Shown: in pieces, positions 1 through 9,956 of the stretch | Layout: every line of letters starts with the position of its first letter | How positions within the stretch are numbered: the stretch's first letter is position 1 | Assembly (NCBI RefSeq): GCF_013403565.1 | Contig: NZ_CP058630.1 | Location: forward strand, 1 to 28,994 | DNA: 28,994 nucleotides | Direction of reading: 5' to 3' | Origin: Chitinibacter bivalviorum | GTDB lineage: Bacteria > Pseudomonadota > Gammaproteobacteria > Burkholderiales > Chitinibacteraceae | Program-made: the position numbers and the translations under genes | Notes under the pieces: generated by a model | The model's database searches: none | The model's input: the letters and a program-made list of their open reading frames with translations, nothing else | What the model was told of the DNA's origin: nothing

Positions 1-269
1 TGCCTCAGGTAAGAAACTGGACGAGTTGTACAAACACGCTTGGTTGCGCGGCCTGAAAACCACTTACTACCTGCGCACGCTGGCAGCAACGGCGGCTGAG
101 AAATCAACCGGTCGTGGTGGCGAGTTGAACGCGGTGCCAGTGGGATGGTGGCTATGCAGCAGCGCAAGCGCAAGCCGTGATTACGGCTGCGGCGGCGGTG
201 GATAGCACGCCAGCGACGGATGCGAAGTTCTGCTCGATTGATAATCCAGATTGCGAGGCGTGCCAGTAA
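1..269 (+). pseudogene. nrdA: Ribonucleoside-diphosphate reductase alpha subunit, C-terminal end (partial, frameshifted)
   Basis: This is the last ~90 codons of the large subunit of class I ribonucleotide reductase, which reduces ribonucleotides to deoxyribonucleotides with NrdB. Reading from base 2 gives [25 protein letters not shown], the conserved region near the end of NrdA. At about base 140 an extra G in GTGGGATGG shifts the frame. Removing it restores [19 protein letters not shown] and the cysteine tail CSIDNPDCEACQ, whose two last cysteines are the swinging redox pair that re-reduces the active site. The gene begins outside the window. nrdB lies downstream at 2598, so the two subunits sit in one locus but are separated by two other genes. 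The single indel is probably a sequencing error, because NrdA is essential and nothing else in the tail has decayed. Confidence 0.85.
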
Positions 270-279
270 TCATGGGCTT

Positions 280-309
280 CAAGCAAATACCTAATTAGGT
301 ATTTGCTTG
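280..309. terminator. Perfect 30-bp palindrome downstream of nrdA
   Basis: The arms CAAGCAAATACCT (280-292) and AGGTATTTGCTTG (297-309) flank AATT and form a perfect palindrome starting 10 bp after the nrdA stop codon. A hairpin here is a reasonable 3' end for the nrdA transcript. There is no long T-run on either side, so intrinsic termination is only likely, not certain. Confidence 0.55.
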
Positions 310-338
310 ACCTAGTTCTGCTGATTGCTTTTGCAAGA

Positions 339-412
339 GATACCCATCGCTGCCGCTATTCGGTAGCGATATTTAAAATGATTGTGGCAGTTATTTTAAA
401 TATCGCGAGATG
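339..412. repeat. Double-hairpin element, copy 1
   Basis: Two successive hairpins. The first is ATCGCTGCCG / CGGTAGCGAT around CTATT (346-370). The second, AT-rich, has arms GCGATATTTAAAAT (366-379) and ATTTTAAATATCGC (393-406). The same two-hairpin layout recurs without gaps exactly 405 bp further on, and the stem differences are compensatory (see findings). No coding frame explains it. Confidence 0.65.
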
Positions 413-465
413 GAAGAGTATTGGCTAATTGAATTTGAAGCGGTTCTCTTGACTGGAGTTGCCGC

Positions 466-640
466 CTTCCGCGGGGACGTACTTTCTTTGCCTCGCCAAA
501 GTAAGTACGCAAAGAAAGGCGACCCGGGCGAAAAGCGCTCCGCGCTGCCCTTGCTTCGTCGTGAGCCAAACGGTGAAACTGTTTGTCTCTCTCCTCGCCG
601 CGGTTTTCGCTACACGTGGATAAAAGCCCCAGCCCAATCA
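466..640. repeat. Dispersed proteobacterial intergenic repeat of the 'RQSKYAKKGDP' type
   Basis: The segment carries the hairpin CGTACTTTCTTTG / CAAAGTAAGTACG (478-509, one mismatch) followed by AAAGAAAGGCGACCCGGGCG. When translated it gives LPRQSKYAKKGDPGEKRSA, which matches from memory the spurious small 'proteins' annotated over a dispersed intergenic repeat of beta- and gammaproteobacteria. I treat it as a non-coding repeat: no ribosome binding site precedes the 85-codon frame, and both strands are open by composition. Exact edges are uncertain. Confidence 0.55.
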
Positions 641-650
641 TCGCGGCGCT

Positions 651-690
651 GCCGTAGGGTGGGTTAGGCCGAAGGACGTAACCCACCATC
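651..690. repeat. Dispersed 'GTAGGGTGGGTTA' hairpin repeat
   Basis: GGTGGGTTA (658-666) pairs perfectly with TAACCCACC (679-687) around GGCCGAAGGACG. This resembles the widespread short bacterial repeat often mistranslated as WWVTxxGLTHPT; that string can be read on the minus strand here. It directly follows the previous repeat, making a composite of mobile intergenic elements between nrdA and the deaminase gene. Confidence 0.6.
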
Positions 691-743
691 TTGCTGCTAA
701 TGTGGGTATAGGTCTGTAGATAATGCCGGGTTTGGCTTGTATT

Positions 744-817
744 GATATACCTCGGTGCCGCATGGCGGCGCCGATATTTAAGATGGTTCGTCGAGTCATC
801 TTAAATATCGGTGATCC
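744..817. repeat. Double-hairpin element, copy 2
   Basis: The first hairpin CGGTGCCG / CGGCGCCG around CATGG (754-774) is followed by an AT-rich hairpin with arms CCGATATTTAAGATG (771-785) and CATCTTAAATATCGG (797-811). It aligns base for base with the element at 339. The outer pair changes G-C to C-G and an inner A-T becomes G-C, so pairing is kept where sequence differs. Confidence 0.65.
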
Positions 818-840
818 CGATTGAATATATTGGCGCAAAA

Positions 841-918
841 GCGCGCTGGCAAGGCATGAGGCCGATGATAGTACATGGTGTACAGCGAGGCCGATTAACG
901 CTGCCAGCGTGTTTTTGC
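841..918 (+). promoter_or_regulatory. Structured leader or small terminator-like element before the deaminase gene
   Basis: Three nested helices can be drawn. CGCTGGCA (844-851) pairs with TGCCAGCG (902-909); GGCC (860-863) with GGCC (889-892); GTAC (871-874) with GTAC (880-883). The outer helix is followed by GTGTTTTTGC, a short T-run. GAGGCCGAT also occurs twice as a direct repeat (858, 887). It ends ~15 bp before the start of the next gene, so it could be an attenuator-like leader, a small RNA with its own terminator, or another dispersed hairpin repeat. It does not match a riboswitch class that I recognise. Confidence 0.4.
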
Positions 919-931
919 TTAAAACTAAGGA

Positions 932-1954
<1,023 letters not shown>

Positions 1955-1967
1955 TCGGAGGCTTTAC

Positions 1968-2553
1968 ATGAAACGGATGTTGAGTCTGGTTTTCGTCCTG
2001 ATGCTCGCCGCATGTAGCAGCACAATGACAGGGCAAAAGCGGGCCGCCGAGCAGATTGTTTCAAGGCCGCATTGCACCTATCCCAGGCAATGGCGTGGTG
2101 CTTATGTCGATGAGCCTGCAATCACTCGACCGTGACACCAGCGACGCCACGGTATTTGTGCAAGGCGCGCAAGGGGCCAATTACCTCTATGCACGGATCA
2201 TGACCGACATCATTAACGCACCAGGTAGCGAGCCTAGCCCCGCAGGTCGAGTGTACTTGCTGAGTTTGCCTGCGGGTGAATACACGGTGAGCAATATTAC
2301 GGGAAGCTGGTCTCGCCACAGCAATTCGATGCTGGGTTTTGATACCAGCGAATATTTCAATGTGCCCGTACAGCAAAAATTTAGCGTTCGTGCCGGTGAG
2401 GTCAGCTACCTCGGTAGCCTTAACCTCAATATCAATTTTCAATCGAGTGTGACTTTTAGCAACGAATTCAAACGCGATATGTTTGATTTGCAAAAACGCT
2501 ATCAACTCACCGACACCAGCAATATTCAGCAACAACTGCTCGGCAGCCAATAA
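1968..2553 (+). pseudogene. Small outer-membrane-type lipoprotein of unknown function (one frameshift)
   Basis: Starts 13 bp after the deaminase stop with a good ribosome binding site (CGGAGG). MKRMLSLVFVLMLAACSS is a clear lipoprotein signal with lipobox LAAC; the cysteine is at residue 17. The frame breaks near 2055-2060 and continues as LFQGRIAPIPGNGVVLMSMS through PAGEYTVSNITGSW and SVRAGEVSYLGSLNLNINF to LLGSQ, for ~195 residues in all. The mature part looks like a beta-rich domain with a 'price of expression' type PAGxY motif seen in several uncharacterised envelope lipoproteins. I do not recognise a function. Tight spacing suggests co-transcription with the deaminase gene. Confidence 0.7.
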
Positions 2554-2597
2554 GCATTGCCAGCACATATTCAAAATGTATTAAAAGGAAAGTAGCC

Positions 2598-3599
2598 ATG
2601 CTCAGTTTTGACGATGACGTTCTCGACCGCCCAGCCGCACCCGCGCCAGCTCAGGCGAACGCCATTCCTGCCGCACCAAAAGTGGCCACCAACGCCATTC
2701 CGCCGCGCATCACCGCCGATGACAAACGCGTCATCAACGGCACCACCGACGTCAATCAGCTCGTGCCATTCAAACACAAATGGGCCTGGGAAAAATACCT
2801 CGCCCAGTGTGCAACCACTGGATGCCGCAAGAAGTGAACATGCAGCGCGACATCGAGCAATGGAAAACCGGCCAGTTATCGAAGACGAAATGCGCGTGGT
2901 CAAACGCAATCTGGGCTTCTTTGTGACCGCCGACAGCCTCGCGTGCTGTACCGCCAAGCCGCAGCTGCGCCAAGCGTTTGACGAAGATTCACACCCACAT
3001 CAATACATTGTTGAATCATTGGGTCTGGACGAAGGCGAAGTCTTCAACGCCTACAACGAAGTCAAAAATCGCGATAAAGATCATTTCTGATGCCATTTAT
3101 CGACGTATTGACCGACCCGCGTTCAAAACCGGCACCTTGGCCACCGACCAAGCCCTGTTGCGCTCGATCATCGGCCTGCATTATGGAAGGCCTGTTCTCT
3201 ACGTTGGCTTCGTACAAATCCTGCGCTCGGTCGTCAAAACAAAATGACGGTGCTGCCGAGCCCAAACAAATCCGCACTGCAACGAATCAACACGATCAAA
3301 ATGGAAAACCCAGAGTGGACAGAGTCGAGCTATTCAAGCAAGCCGTTGAGCTCGAATACGCCTACGCCGAAGACACTATGCCACGCGGCGTATGGGTCTG
3401 AATGCCGCGCAATTTAAAGAATACCTGCGTTTCATCGCCAATCGTCGGATGCAGCAAATTGGCCTGAACGAGTTGTTCCCTGGTGTAACGAATCCATTCC
3501 CATGGATGAGTGAAATGATTGACTTGAAGAAAGAGAAAAAATTTCTTTTAGACTCGGGTGACGGAGTATCAGACGGGTGGGGCGTTGAGCTGGGATTAA
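2598..3599 (+). pseudogene. nrdB: Ribonucleoside-diphosphate reductase beta subunit (many frameshifts and small deletions)
   Basis: Small subunit of class I ribonucleotide reductase, carrying the di-iron centre and tyrosyl radical. [12 protein letters not shown] and [31 protein letters not shown] are in the first frame, which stops at 2835. Later pieces in shifting frames are [81 protein letters not shown] and NPFPWMSEMIDLKKEK, with tail TRVTEYQTGGALSWD ending at 3599. Beside 1-bp shifts there are multi-base losses: the bases after DSLA, those around the radical tyrosine (expected HTHAYQY reads HPHQY), and those around the metal ligands of RDESMHCNFG. A GAG near the end reads TAG. ATTAAAAGGAAAG supplies the ribosome binding site. 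An essential gene in this state points to bad sequence or to a second intact copy elsewhere. Confidence 0.85.
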
Positions 3600-3616
3600 T
3601 TGTTGCTTTTCTAATT

Positions 3617-3692
3617 TGTGAGTTCTACCATAGTTCCGAATTTTATAGGCATAGTTTCCGAATTTTTGTGTAGCCAAAGTTCCGAATAAATT
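3617..3692. repeat. Three ~21-bp repeats with core ATAGTTCCGAA; possible Tn7-like left end
   Basis: Copies are TAGTTCCGAATTTTA (3631), TAGTTTCCGAATTTTT (3652) and AAGTTCCGAATAAAT (3678), spaced 21 and 26 bp. TGTGAG begins at 3617, 18 bp after the nrdB stop and 13 bp before the first ATAG. The right end near glmS reads TGTGGG with ATAGTTCTAAA 14 bp in. The shared layout (TGTG, then ATAGTTC at the same distance) suggests a diverged left end of the same transposon family. No target duplication matching the right side (ATAGT) is seen; the five bases before 3617 are TAATT. Confidence 0.4.
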
Positions 3693-3731
3693 CCTGAAAA
3701 GACTGCGGAGCTATTAAAGGTCAGCGTCGAA

Positions 3732-3793
3732 CGACAGATAAGTTTGCATTATCGACACATAAGCCTGCATTCGACGACACATAAAGCAGCACA
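3732..3793. repeat. Three 21-22-bp repeats resembling transposase-binding sites of a TniA/TnsB-type element
   Basis: Direct copies are CGACAGATAAGTTTGCATT (3732), CGACACATAAGCCTGCATT (3753) and CGACACATAAAGCAGCACA (3775). On the minus strand they read TTATGTGTCG / TTATCTGTCG units behind a terminal TGTGCTG at 3793, the general form of ends of Tn5053/CAST-type elements (TnsB-family transposases). No transposase gene of that kind is nearby, so this would be an orphan end. Confidence 0.45.
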
Positions 3794-3795
3794 GA

Positions 3796-3817
3796 AAAGC
3801 CCGCTTACGCGGGCTTT
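3796..3817. terminator. Bidirectional-looking intrinsic terminator
   Basis: AAAGCCCGC (3796-3804) and GCGGGCTTT (3809-3817) pair perfectly around TTAC. A T-run follows on the minus strand (GGGCTTTTC) and a shorter one on the plus strand. It lies ~170 bp beyond the 3' end of the minus-strand nuclease gene and 200 bp beyond nrdB, so it could serve either. Between it and 3985 I see no gene, only AT-rich sequence. Confidence 0.6.
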
Positions 3818-3984
3818 CTACTTAGGTCATACCCCCCGAGCCTTGTAGTATTTCTCCAAGGTTAGGAGGGGCTGCCTATTCAAATTTGCAAATTAAACCA
3901 CCTGAAACTTTAGACTCCCCTTTTATTGACATGCCATCATGTCACTCATCTAGCGTCTTTCATAACTTTAGGCTGGAAGCGCCA

Positions 3985-6418
3985 TCATTCAGCTCCCAGT
4001 TTCTCTGCGAGAGTGGCTTCTTGAACTGCTGGCGCCTCTGTTGCCCCCGATGCTCTTAAGCAACGATGAATATGCTCGGAGTCTTGCTTAAGTCGTTCAA
4101 ATAATGAGCTTTGCAGCGCTCTGCATTCGGGAACTTCTACGGGGTTGCTCCACGCTCAAATACTCCCGCAAGATGGGAGTATTCATTATTGATTCTGTCA
4201 ATTAACACCGCAGGGATTTTATCTTCACCAAAAAATAGGCGCAGCGTACCTTCGTTCATTCCTTGATCGGGGTATTTGTAATACAAATAAATTTCAAAAA
4301 ATTTCTGGCATTGTTTGAAAAATTATAAAATATTACATAATTAGTGTCGTCAACTGACTCAATGGATGCGCACTTATGTATTTGTTGAAATAGTAATTGA
4401 ATTCTGTGACAAACTCTTTGAGATATTTTGGCATGATCGCAATTGTCGATATTCTATCTTTGCGGGCAACGACGAAATAACCCTTTTGATAGTCTTTAAG
4501 TTTGCCATCGTTGTCGGAATATTTTCCGCCAAGGCGCTTAAGGTATTTCAGAAAATCAAGATTATGGGTTGATATAAAGAGCTGAGAGAATTTTTTGGTA
4601 GAGACGATCTCGGTGTTTAGCAGGCTGTAAATAAAAAAGATGTGATTCCATCTAGAGACGAAATGGGGTCGTCAATCCAAATGACTGGTTTGGTATCTCG
4701 TGTGGCGATATCGTCGAGCTTTGCCAAAAAGTAACAAAAAGCAAGTAGGCTACATTCACCTTCACTTAGGTGATGAGCTTTCTTGTTGTCACGAATCACC
4801 TCGAAGCGTACTCGTTTTGCTCCCTCCCCCTGTTCCTGTTCGGCTTTGAGTTTGAGAAATCTATGCCCGAAGAAATTATTCAAATACTCATTGACCTTTA
4901 TCGCACCTTCTCTTCGTCGTTCAGCTCGCGCTTTTTCGATGCAATCTCGTTAGTTTTTTCGAGGACTTTGGCATTGATTTGACTGACTGCTTGTATTGAT
5001 TCTGTGCTTTTTTCCTTGTAACTCTACGATGGTGGATTGTTGTTTGTCGTATTCGATAGTGATCAGATAGTCTGAAACTTCCTTTAGACGTAGCTTATCT
5101 TTGGCCGATTTCTGATCGCGAGCCAACATGGTTGTATAACCATCAGATTTCTCGCAAAGTGCCTTGTAATTATCCCAAATGGATAATAAATGATCTGTAG
5201 CCTCTACTGGAGCTTCAAAAGTTCTGGAGCTTAGAATGTTTTCTTTTCGATACGTTAGCTGGAAAATTAACAAATCCAATGATTGTGTGTAATTTTTGAT
5301 GGCCTCTTTTAATGAATATCCAGATCGCTTAATTCTTGGTGATATTTTGAGTAGAAAAGATTTTTATCAATCGATAAGGCCGAGCTGATGGATTTTTTTT
5401 CGTCCTCAATCTGTACTATTAGTGCATCAATATTTTTCTCAAGCTGATTCGACTCTTCGTCAAAATGTTTATCTAGTACTGCCCAGCGGTCCGCGGAAAT
5501 TGTACTGTCACAAAATAGGCACTGATTGAATTTGTCCTTGTGATGTGCTCGGCCTTCATTGACCCATCTGTGCAGGACTGCATTTTTTACCAATTCTTCA
5601 ATTTTGTTTGATTCGCTGATCTTCTTAGTGACAAGTACTTCGGTTTGCGCTGCTAGGCTTTGGAATTTAGTGTTAGGTGCCGTGAAGTGAGGAATTGGTT
5701 GAAGAGCAGTTTCTAAAATTAGTTTTTCGTATTGTGTTAGCTGTTCTTCTGAAGGAGGGTGATAATCTGTAGCTTGAACTAATGAGATATCTCCCTTCAA
5801 CTTCTGTATCGTGTAGTTTTGATCGCCAAAGCGTTCCGACTTGTATTTTATCCCTATTTTTTTATCTGTTGCTTTACTACTTAGTTGAGTTTCTAGGGCA
5901 TCCTTGGCCGACTGATGCTGTTGTGATGCTATGCCGCTGGCCGTTTTGGCTGAACTCAATTGAGCATAGAGTCCTGTTTCGTTAGCTATTTCGTTTGAGC
6001 CAAGTTCTAATTCAAGCTCTGCTATTTCTTGTTCGATCTTGTTGTTATCGTCACCAAGGATAGCAAATGATTCAATGTTTTCATCAGGGTTTACTATAAA
6101 GCGTAAATTGTCACGAATAAAGTCTTCATTAAATACTCGAATGGTTTTTGTGTGATTTTTTAGTGCCGCTTGTGTTACTTGAGAGTTGTCATCTAAAGTG
6201 ATGCTGAATGATGGATTTTCGTATTTATCAGATAATACACCCGTTTCTAATGCACGTATAATGCGTGAAAGAGTTGTCTTGCCGGAGTAGTTCCTGCCAT
6301 AAATCACATTAATATCTTGAAAAGGAGTGGTTTTTCCATTTTCTTCACGAACTTCCGTATCCCATTCGAAACCTTTAAAAACTCCCAGATTGCTAATAGA
6401 TTTTATTTTTCTAATCAT
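3985..6418 (-). pseudogene. RloC/PrrC-like anticodon nuclease with SMC/ABC-type ATPase (COG4694 family), frameshifted
   Basis: The first 369 codons (6418 to 5309) are open: Walker A GRNYSGKTT at residues 41-49, FNEDFI at ~97, long coiled coil, and half zinc hook CLFC at 300-303. After frame breaks near 5295, 5010, 4905 and 4650 come the ABC signature HHLSEGECSLLAF, Walker B PVIWIDDPISSLD and the switch region FISTHNLDFLKYLKR. Further shifts near 4355 and 4300 give YNFSNNARKFFEIYLYYKYP, then INNEYSHLAGVFERGATP. RKFFE and NEYSH fit the RxxxE...H catalytic pattern of PrrC/RloC anticodon nucleases, which cleave tRNA during phage response. The zinc hook favours RloC over PrrC. The last frame ends KLGAE at 3985, for ~810 aa, a normal length. 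No restriction-modification genes are present. Whether the breaks are errors or decay cannot be told. Confidence 0.75.
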
Positions 6419-6530
6419 ATCTCAGTCCTTGTAGTCTTATAGTGATCGATATCTTTCTGTGCTTAGTTAGGCTCTTAGCCAAGCAGTGGAATTGCTTTAG
6501 TTGTTTCGTGGTTTTAGATTTTTTTGGTGT

Positions 6531-9500
6531 TTATTGATGCTGAATATTTACTGATGAATTTCCTTCGTAATTTGATCTGATGATTTTTATTTGTAATGAT
6601 ATTCGCTCTTTTAATACATCTATATGGCTAATAATTCCTATTGTCTTTCCGCTGGCATTCATCGTATCTAGTGCATCTAGAGCAGTTTCGAGTGCCTCAC
6701 CATCTAACGTGCCAAACCCTTCATCCAAGAATAGTGAATCAATAGATGTCTTATTGCTGACAAGATCCGATAATGCTAGGGCAAGAGCTAGACTGACTAG
6801 AAACCCTTCGCCTCCGGATAAGGTCCGAGTATCTCGTGTTATATCTCCCTGCCAAGTGTCTGAAATTTCTAACTCCAGCTCACCTATAGATTTACGCTGA
6901 AGCAAATAGCGTCCGTGCAGCCTTTCAAGATGCCTGTTTGCTAGATGCATCAGGTGGTCTAGTGTCAGCCCTTGGGCAAATTTGCGGAATTTGTCGCCTT
7001 CTTTGGAGCCAATCAAGCTATTGAGTCGTTGCCAGATATCTACGTCTGAAACTTGCGCGGCAATTTGCTCGAACAAGGCGGCTTGGTTGTCTCGGCGCTG
7101 TGCGTCGTCGCGCAACAGCGCCTGTTGCGCACCTTGTTCCGCAGAAATGGTTTGACGTTGTGTATCCAGTGCTGTGATTTGTGTCTCTAGCGCGGTAAGG
7201 TCATGCGGGGTGAGGGCTTGTACTTGTAGTTGGAGTAGTGCCTCTGACGCTGTTTGTTGCACAGCTTTGCTGCGTTCAAGTGCTTGATGTAGCTGTTGTC
7301 GCATAGCGAGTAGCTGTTGACGGGTTTCTGTCGGTAGCAGAGCTTGCGTAAAGGCAGCTTGGTCGGCAAAAGGGCTTTGCGCCAATGCCGCCAGCCTATT
7401 GGCTTTGGCGGCTTCGCAAACTTGCTGCTGGGTTTGCCTATCTGCAGCCAATTGCGTTTCTTGACCCTGCAAAGTAGCGATTAGCGTCGTTAGTCGTTCG
7501 ACTTCTGCTGTGTACTGTATAAGCATTGATTCACTGATTGTGATGTCCAAGCGTTGCGGTGTAATAGGTTCCGCCAGTTTTTCCCAACGCGTTTGCCAAG
7601 CCATTTTCTGGCCAGTCGCTTGCTCGCTACGATGCTGTTGCTTTTGTAGATTGCTGGCTTGTTGTTGCAGTGCTTGTAGCTTTTCCTGCCAAGTTTGCCA
7701 GTCATGCTGGCGGCTTTCCAGCCAGCTACTCATATCATCGGCGGGAGCAAAACCTGAATCATTAATGGCGGTGCTTAGCGCCATCGTAGCTTGTTGCTGA
7801 GCTGCTGCATCCTTGGCAATTTGTTGCTCAAGCTCGTTGATGCGCTGGACAGCTTGATCATAGGTTTGCTGAAGTAGCGCCAATTGCGTATCTGCAGCTT
7901 GTAGCTGCGCATCATGAGCAGCCTTGTTTTCGCGGGCTTTGATCAAAGCTTGCTGGGCCGTCTCGGTGTGCTCAAGTGCAGCTCTGAGCTCGGCTTCCTG
8001 CTGAGCACTGTTTTCTAGTCCTTGTGTGAGCAACTCGGGATCTTGCCAAGCCGTTGCTGCTATCTCTAGAGCAGGAGCTGATGCATCCCATTTGACTTGA
8101 ATTTCTTGTTGAGTATGAACCAGCCCAGCCAGTACTTGCTGGTACTGTGCCAGGCTACCGGTGAGCTGGTCGATCTGGCTTTTGAGCGCTTGGCCACCTT
8201 CTAAAGCTTGTTGCAGTGCTGCGTCTTTTTCCTGCAATGCGAGCGCAGTGGCCGATACATCGAGCTGCTGATAGCGTTGAACGCTGGGATGTTCAGGAGA
8301 GCCGCATAATGGGCATGCCTCACCTGGCTTTAAGGACGCACGGTGGGACTCTAGGCTCTGAATTCGTTGCTCTTGCTGTAGCAGCTTGCGCTTGTCATCT
8401 GCCTGTTCTTTAAGTTGTCGGTAGTTATTTCGAGCAGTATCTAGCGCGGTCTGTAGCTCAGTCAGTTGCTGGTTGGCTGTCGCAATATGGCTTTCCTGAT
8501 CGCTACATTGCTTGCTGTTCCGGCGCAGTTGCTCGGCCAAAGAGCTGATTTGCTGCCAAGCGATCATCTGGCCCTGTGTGCGTTGCCAGCTCTCACGTAG
8601 CGCTTGCAGAGTACTGCCGTTCAACAGCTGGTTGAGTTGTTGCTCGGCAACTTCGACGAGATTATTACTCTCTACACACTGAGATTGGCCCTGTTGCTGG
8701 TTCAGTCGTTGGCTGACAATTTGGGTTGCAACTTCGGCTTGTGTTTGGCTTTGTTTCTGATGTTGCGCCTCTAGGTCCAGAATCGCTTGTCGATTTAGCT
8801 CTAACTGCCGGTGTTCAATCTGCCACCCATTTAGCTTTTCACCTAAAGTTGCAAAGTGGGCGTGCTTGGTCTGCCAGACTTCCAGCTGTTCAATGTGGTG
8901 TTTGAAGCCTTCATAGAGCTTGGCCTCGTTTGCCGCTAATTCTTCTGCAATTGTCTTTGCCTGCCAATGGGCTGTGACTGATTGTTTTCGAGCGTTGGAC
9001 AGTTCTTCCTGAACAGCACTCAAACTGGACTGGATATGGTGGAGGCGTCCGTCTGCATCTTGCCATGCAGCAAAAGTCGGGCGGAGGGCTTCTGCTGGCT
9101 CGCTGAGTTCAAGCTGATACAGTTGTGGTTGCGCCGATTCTAGTGCAAGTCTTGCTGTGTCTACTGTTTGCTTCGCTTCCTGAGTCGCCTTTTCTGCCTG
9201 AGAAAGCTGAAGGCGCCATTGTCGTAGCTGTTGCAGTTGTCCGAGTTCGCTTTGCAGTACGGCTAATTGCTCCGTGAGTTCGGCGATTCTTGTTTGCATT
9301 GCTTGGCGTTTTTCATCTGGAAGCAGCTCTACACCGTCGGCTTTTGCTTTTAACTGATCAAGTGTGCTCTTAGCATCACGAGCTTGCTCAAAAACGCGCT
9401 GTGAAATCTGCCCGTAGATATCGGTACCGGTTAGTTCTTCCAGTAATTCTGCTCGTTCATTAGCATTGGCATTCAGGAAGGCTGCAAAACCACCTTGGGC

Positions 9501-9956
9501 TAGCATCATTGATTTAGTGAAGCGCCCAAAATCCAGACCGGTTATGGCTTCAATGCGTTTGAGTTTATCGTTGCTGTGGGTAGTTAGGATTGTGCCATTA
9601 GCATCTGCCAACTCAACCTTGGGGGCTTGCAGAGCACCATCGGCTTTGTCGCGTGCTCGCCGCTGACTCCAGAATGCACGATAAATTTGCCCCTTTACTT
9701 CGAATTCCACTTCGGCCAAGCAGTCAGCTGTGTGTCGCGTCATGATTTCATTCGATGAGGCTGAAATATTCTTAAGCCGTGGTGTTTCGTGATACAGCGC
9801 CAAGCAGATCGCATCGAGCAGTGTAGATTTACCGGCTCCAGTTGGGCCGGTGATGGCAAATAAACCGTTGTCCTTGAAGGGCGGCTGAGTGAAATCAATC
9901 TTCCACTCGCCCTTGAGCGAATTAAGGTTTTTCAGGCGCAGGGTGAGGATTTTCAT
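6531..9956 (-). CDS. sbcC: Exonuclease subunit SbcC (SMC-like ATPase)
   Basis: ATPase and tether subunit of the SbcCD (Rad50-Mre11 type) nuclease that opens hairpins and trims DNA ends. It has 1141 aa against ~1050 in E. coli. Walker [10 protein letters not shown] is at residues 37-45. Two very long glutamine-rich coiled coils flank the zinc hook [10 protein letters not shown] (cysteines 548 and 551). The ABC signature RTLSGGEGF falls at ~1043 and Walker [13 protein letters not shown] at ~1074. Its ATG overlaps the sbcD stop as ATGA, so the two were translationally coupled. The reading frame is fully intact although its partner sbcD is cut off upstream, which removes the native promoter. Any expression now depends on readthrough from the IS or on an internal promoter. 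A 112-bp gap separates it from the nuclease gene downstream. Confidence 0.95.
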   Translation of the reverse strand: MKILTLRLKNLNSLKGEWKIDFTQPPFKDNGLFAITGPTGAGKSTLLDAICLALYHETPRLKNISASSNEIMTRHTADCLAEVEFEVKGQIYRAFWSQRRARDKADGALQAPKVELADANGTILTTHSNDKLKRIEAITGLDFGRFTKSMMLAQGGFAAFLNANANERAELLEELTGTDIYGQISQRVFEQARDAKSTLDQLKAKADGVELLPDEKRQAMQTRIAELTEQLAVLQSELGQLQQLRQWRLQLSQAEKATQEAKQTVDTARLALESAQPQLYQLELSEPAEALRPTFAAWQDADGRLHHIQSSLSAVQEELSNARKQSVTAHWQAKTIAEELAANEAKLYEGFKHHIEQLEVWQTKHAHFATLGEKLNGWQIEHRQLELNRQAILDLEAQHQKQSQTQAEVATQIVSQRLNQQQGQSQCVESNNLVEVAEQQLNQLLNGSTLQALRESWQRTQGQMIAWQQISSLAEQLRRNSKQCSDQESHIATANQQLTELQTALDTARNNYRQLKEQADDKRKLLQQEQRIQSLESHRASLKPGEACPLCGSPEHPSVQRYQQLDVSATALALQEKDAALQQALEGGQALKSQIDQLTGSLAQYQQVLAGLVHTQQEIQVKWDASAPALEIAATAWQDPELLTQGLENSAQQEAELRAALEHTETAQQALIKARENKAAHDAQLQAADTQLALLQQTYDQAVQRINELEQQIAKDAAAQQQATMALSTAINDSGFAPADDMSSWLESRQHDWQTWQEKLQALQQQASNLQKQQHRSEQATGQKMAWQTRWEKLAEPITPQRLDITISESMLIQYTAEVERLTTLIATLQGQETQLAADRQTQQQVCEAAKANRLAALAQSPFADQAAFTQALLPTETRQQLLAMRQQLHQALERSKAVQQTASEALLQLQVQALTPHDLTALETQITALDTQRQTISAEQGAQQALLRDDAQRRDNQAALFEQIAAQVSDVDIWQRLNSLIGSKEGDKFRKFAQGLTLDHLMHLANRHLERLHGRYLLQRKSIGELELEISDTWQGDITRDTRTLSGGEGFLVSLALALALSDLVSNKTSIDSLFLDEGFGTLDGEALETALDALDTMNASGKTIGIISHIDVLKERISLQIKIIRSNYEGNSSVNIQHQ

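Noticed and set aside
410..667. 85-codon plus-strand frame as a protein gene
   Set aside because: It covers dispersed repeats and a hairpin, has no ribosome binding site, and both strands are open through composition.
3630..3634. ATAGT at the left as the matching 5-bp target duplication of the Tn7-like end
   Set aside because: It lies inside each repeat unit and is not followed by a TGT terminus; it is part of the repeat core.
3600..3800. CRISPR array, suggested by the ~21-bp periodic repeats
   Set aside because: Units are too short, imperfect, only three per array and directly abutting without spacers; they fit transposase sites.
4366..4572. Plus-strand 68-codon frame
   Set aside because: It is the antisense shadow of the nuclease gene, whose minus-strand frames give recognisable motifs there.
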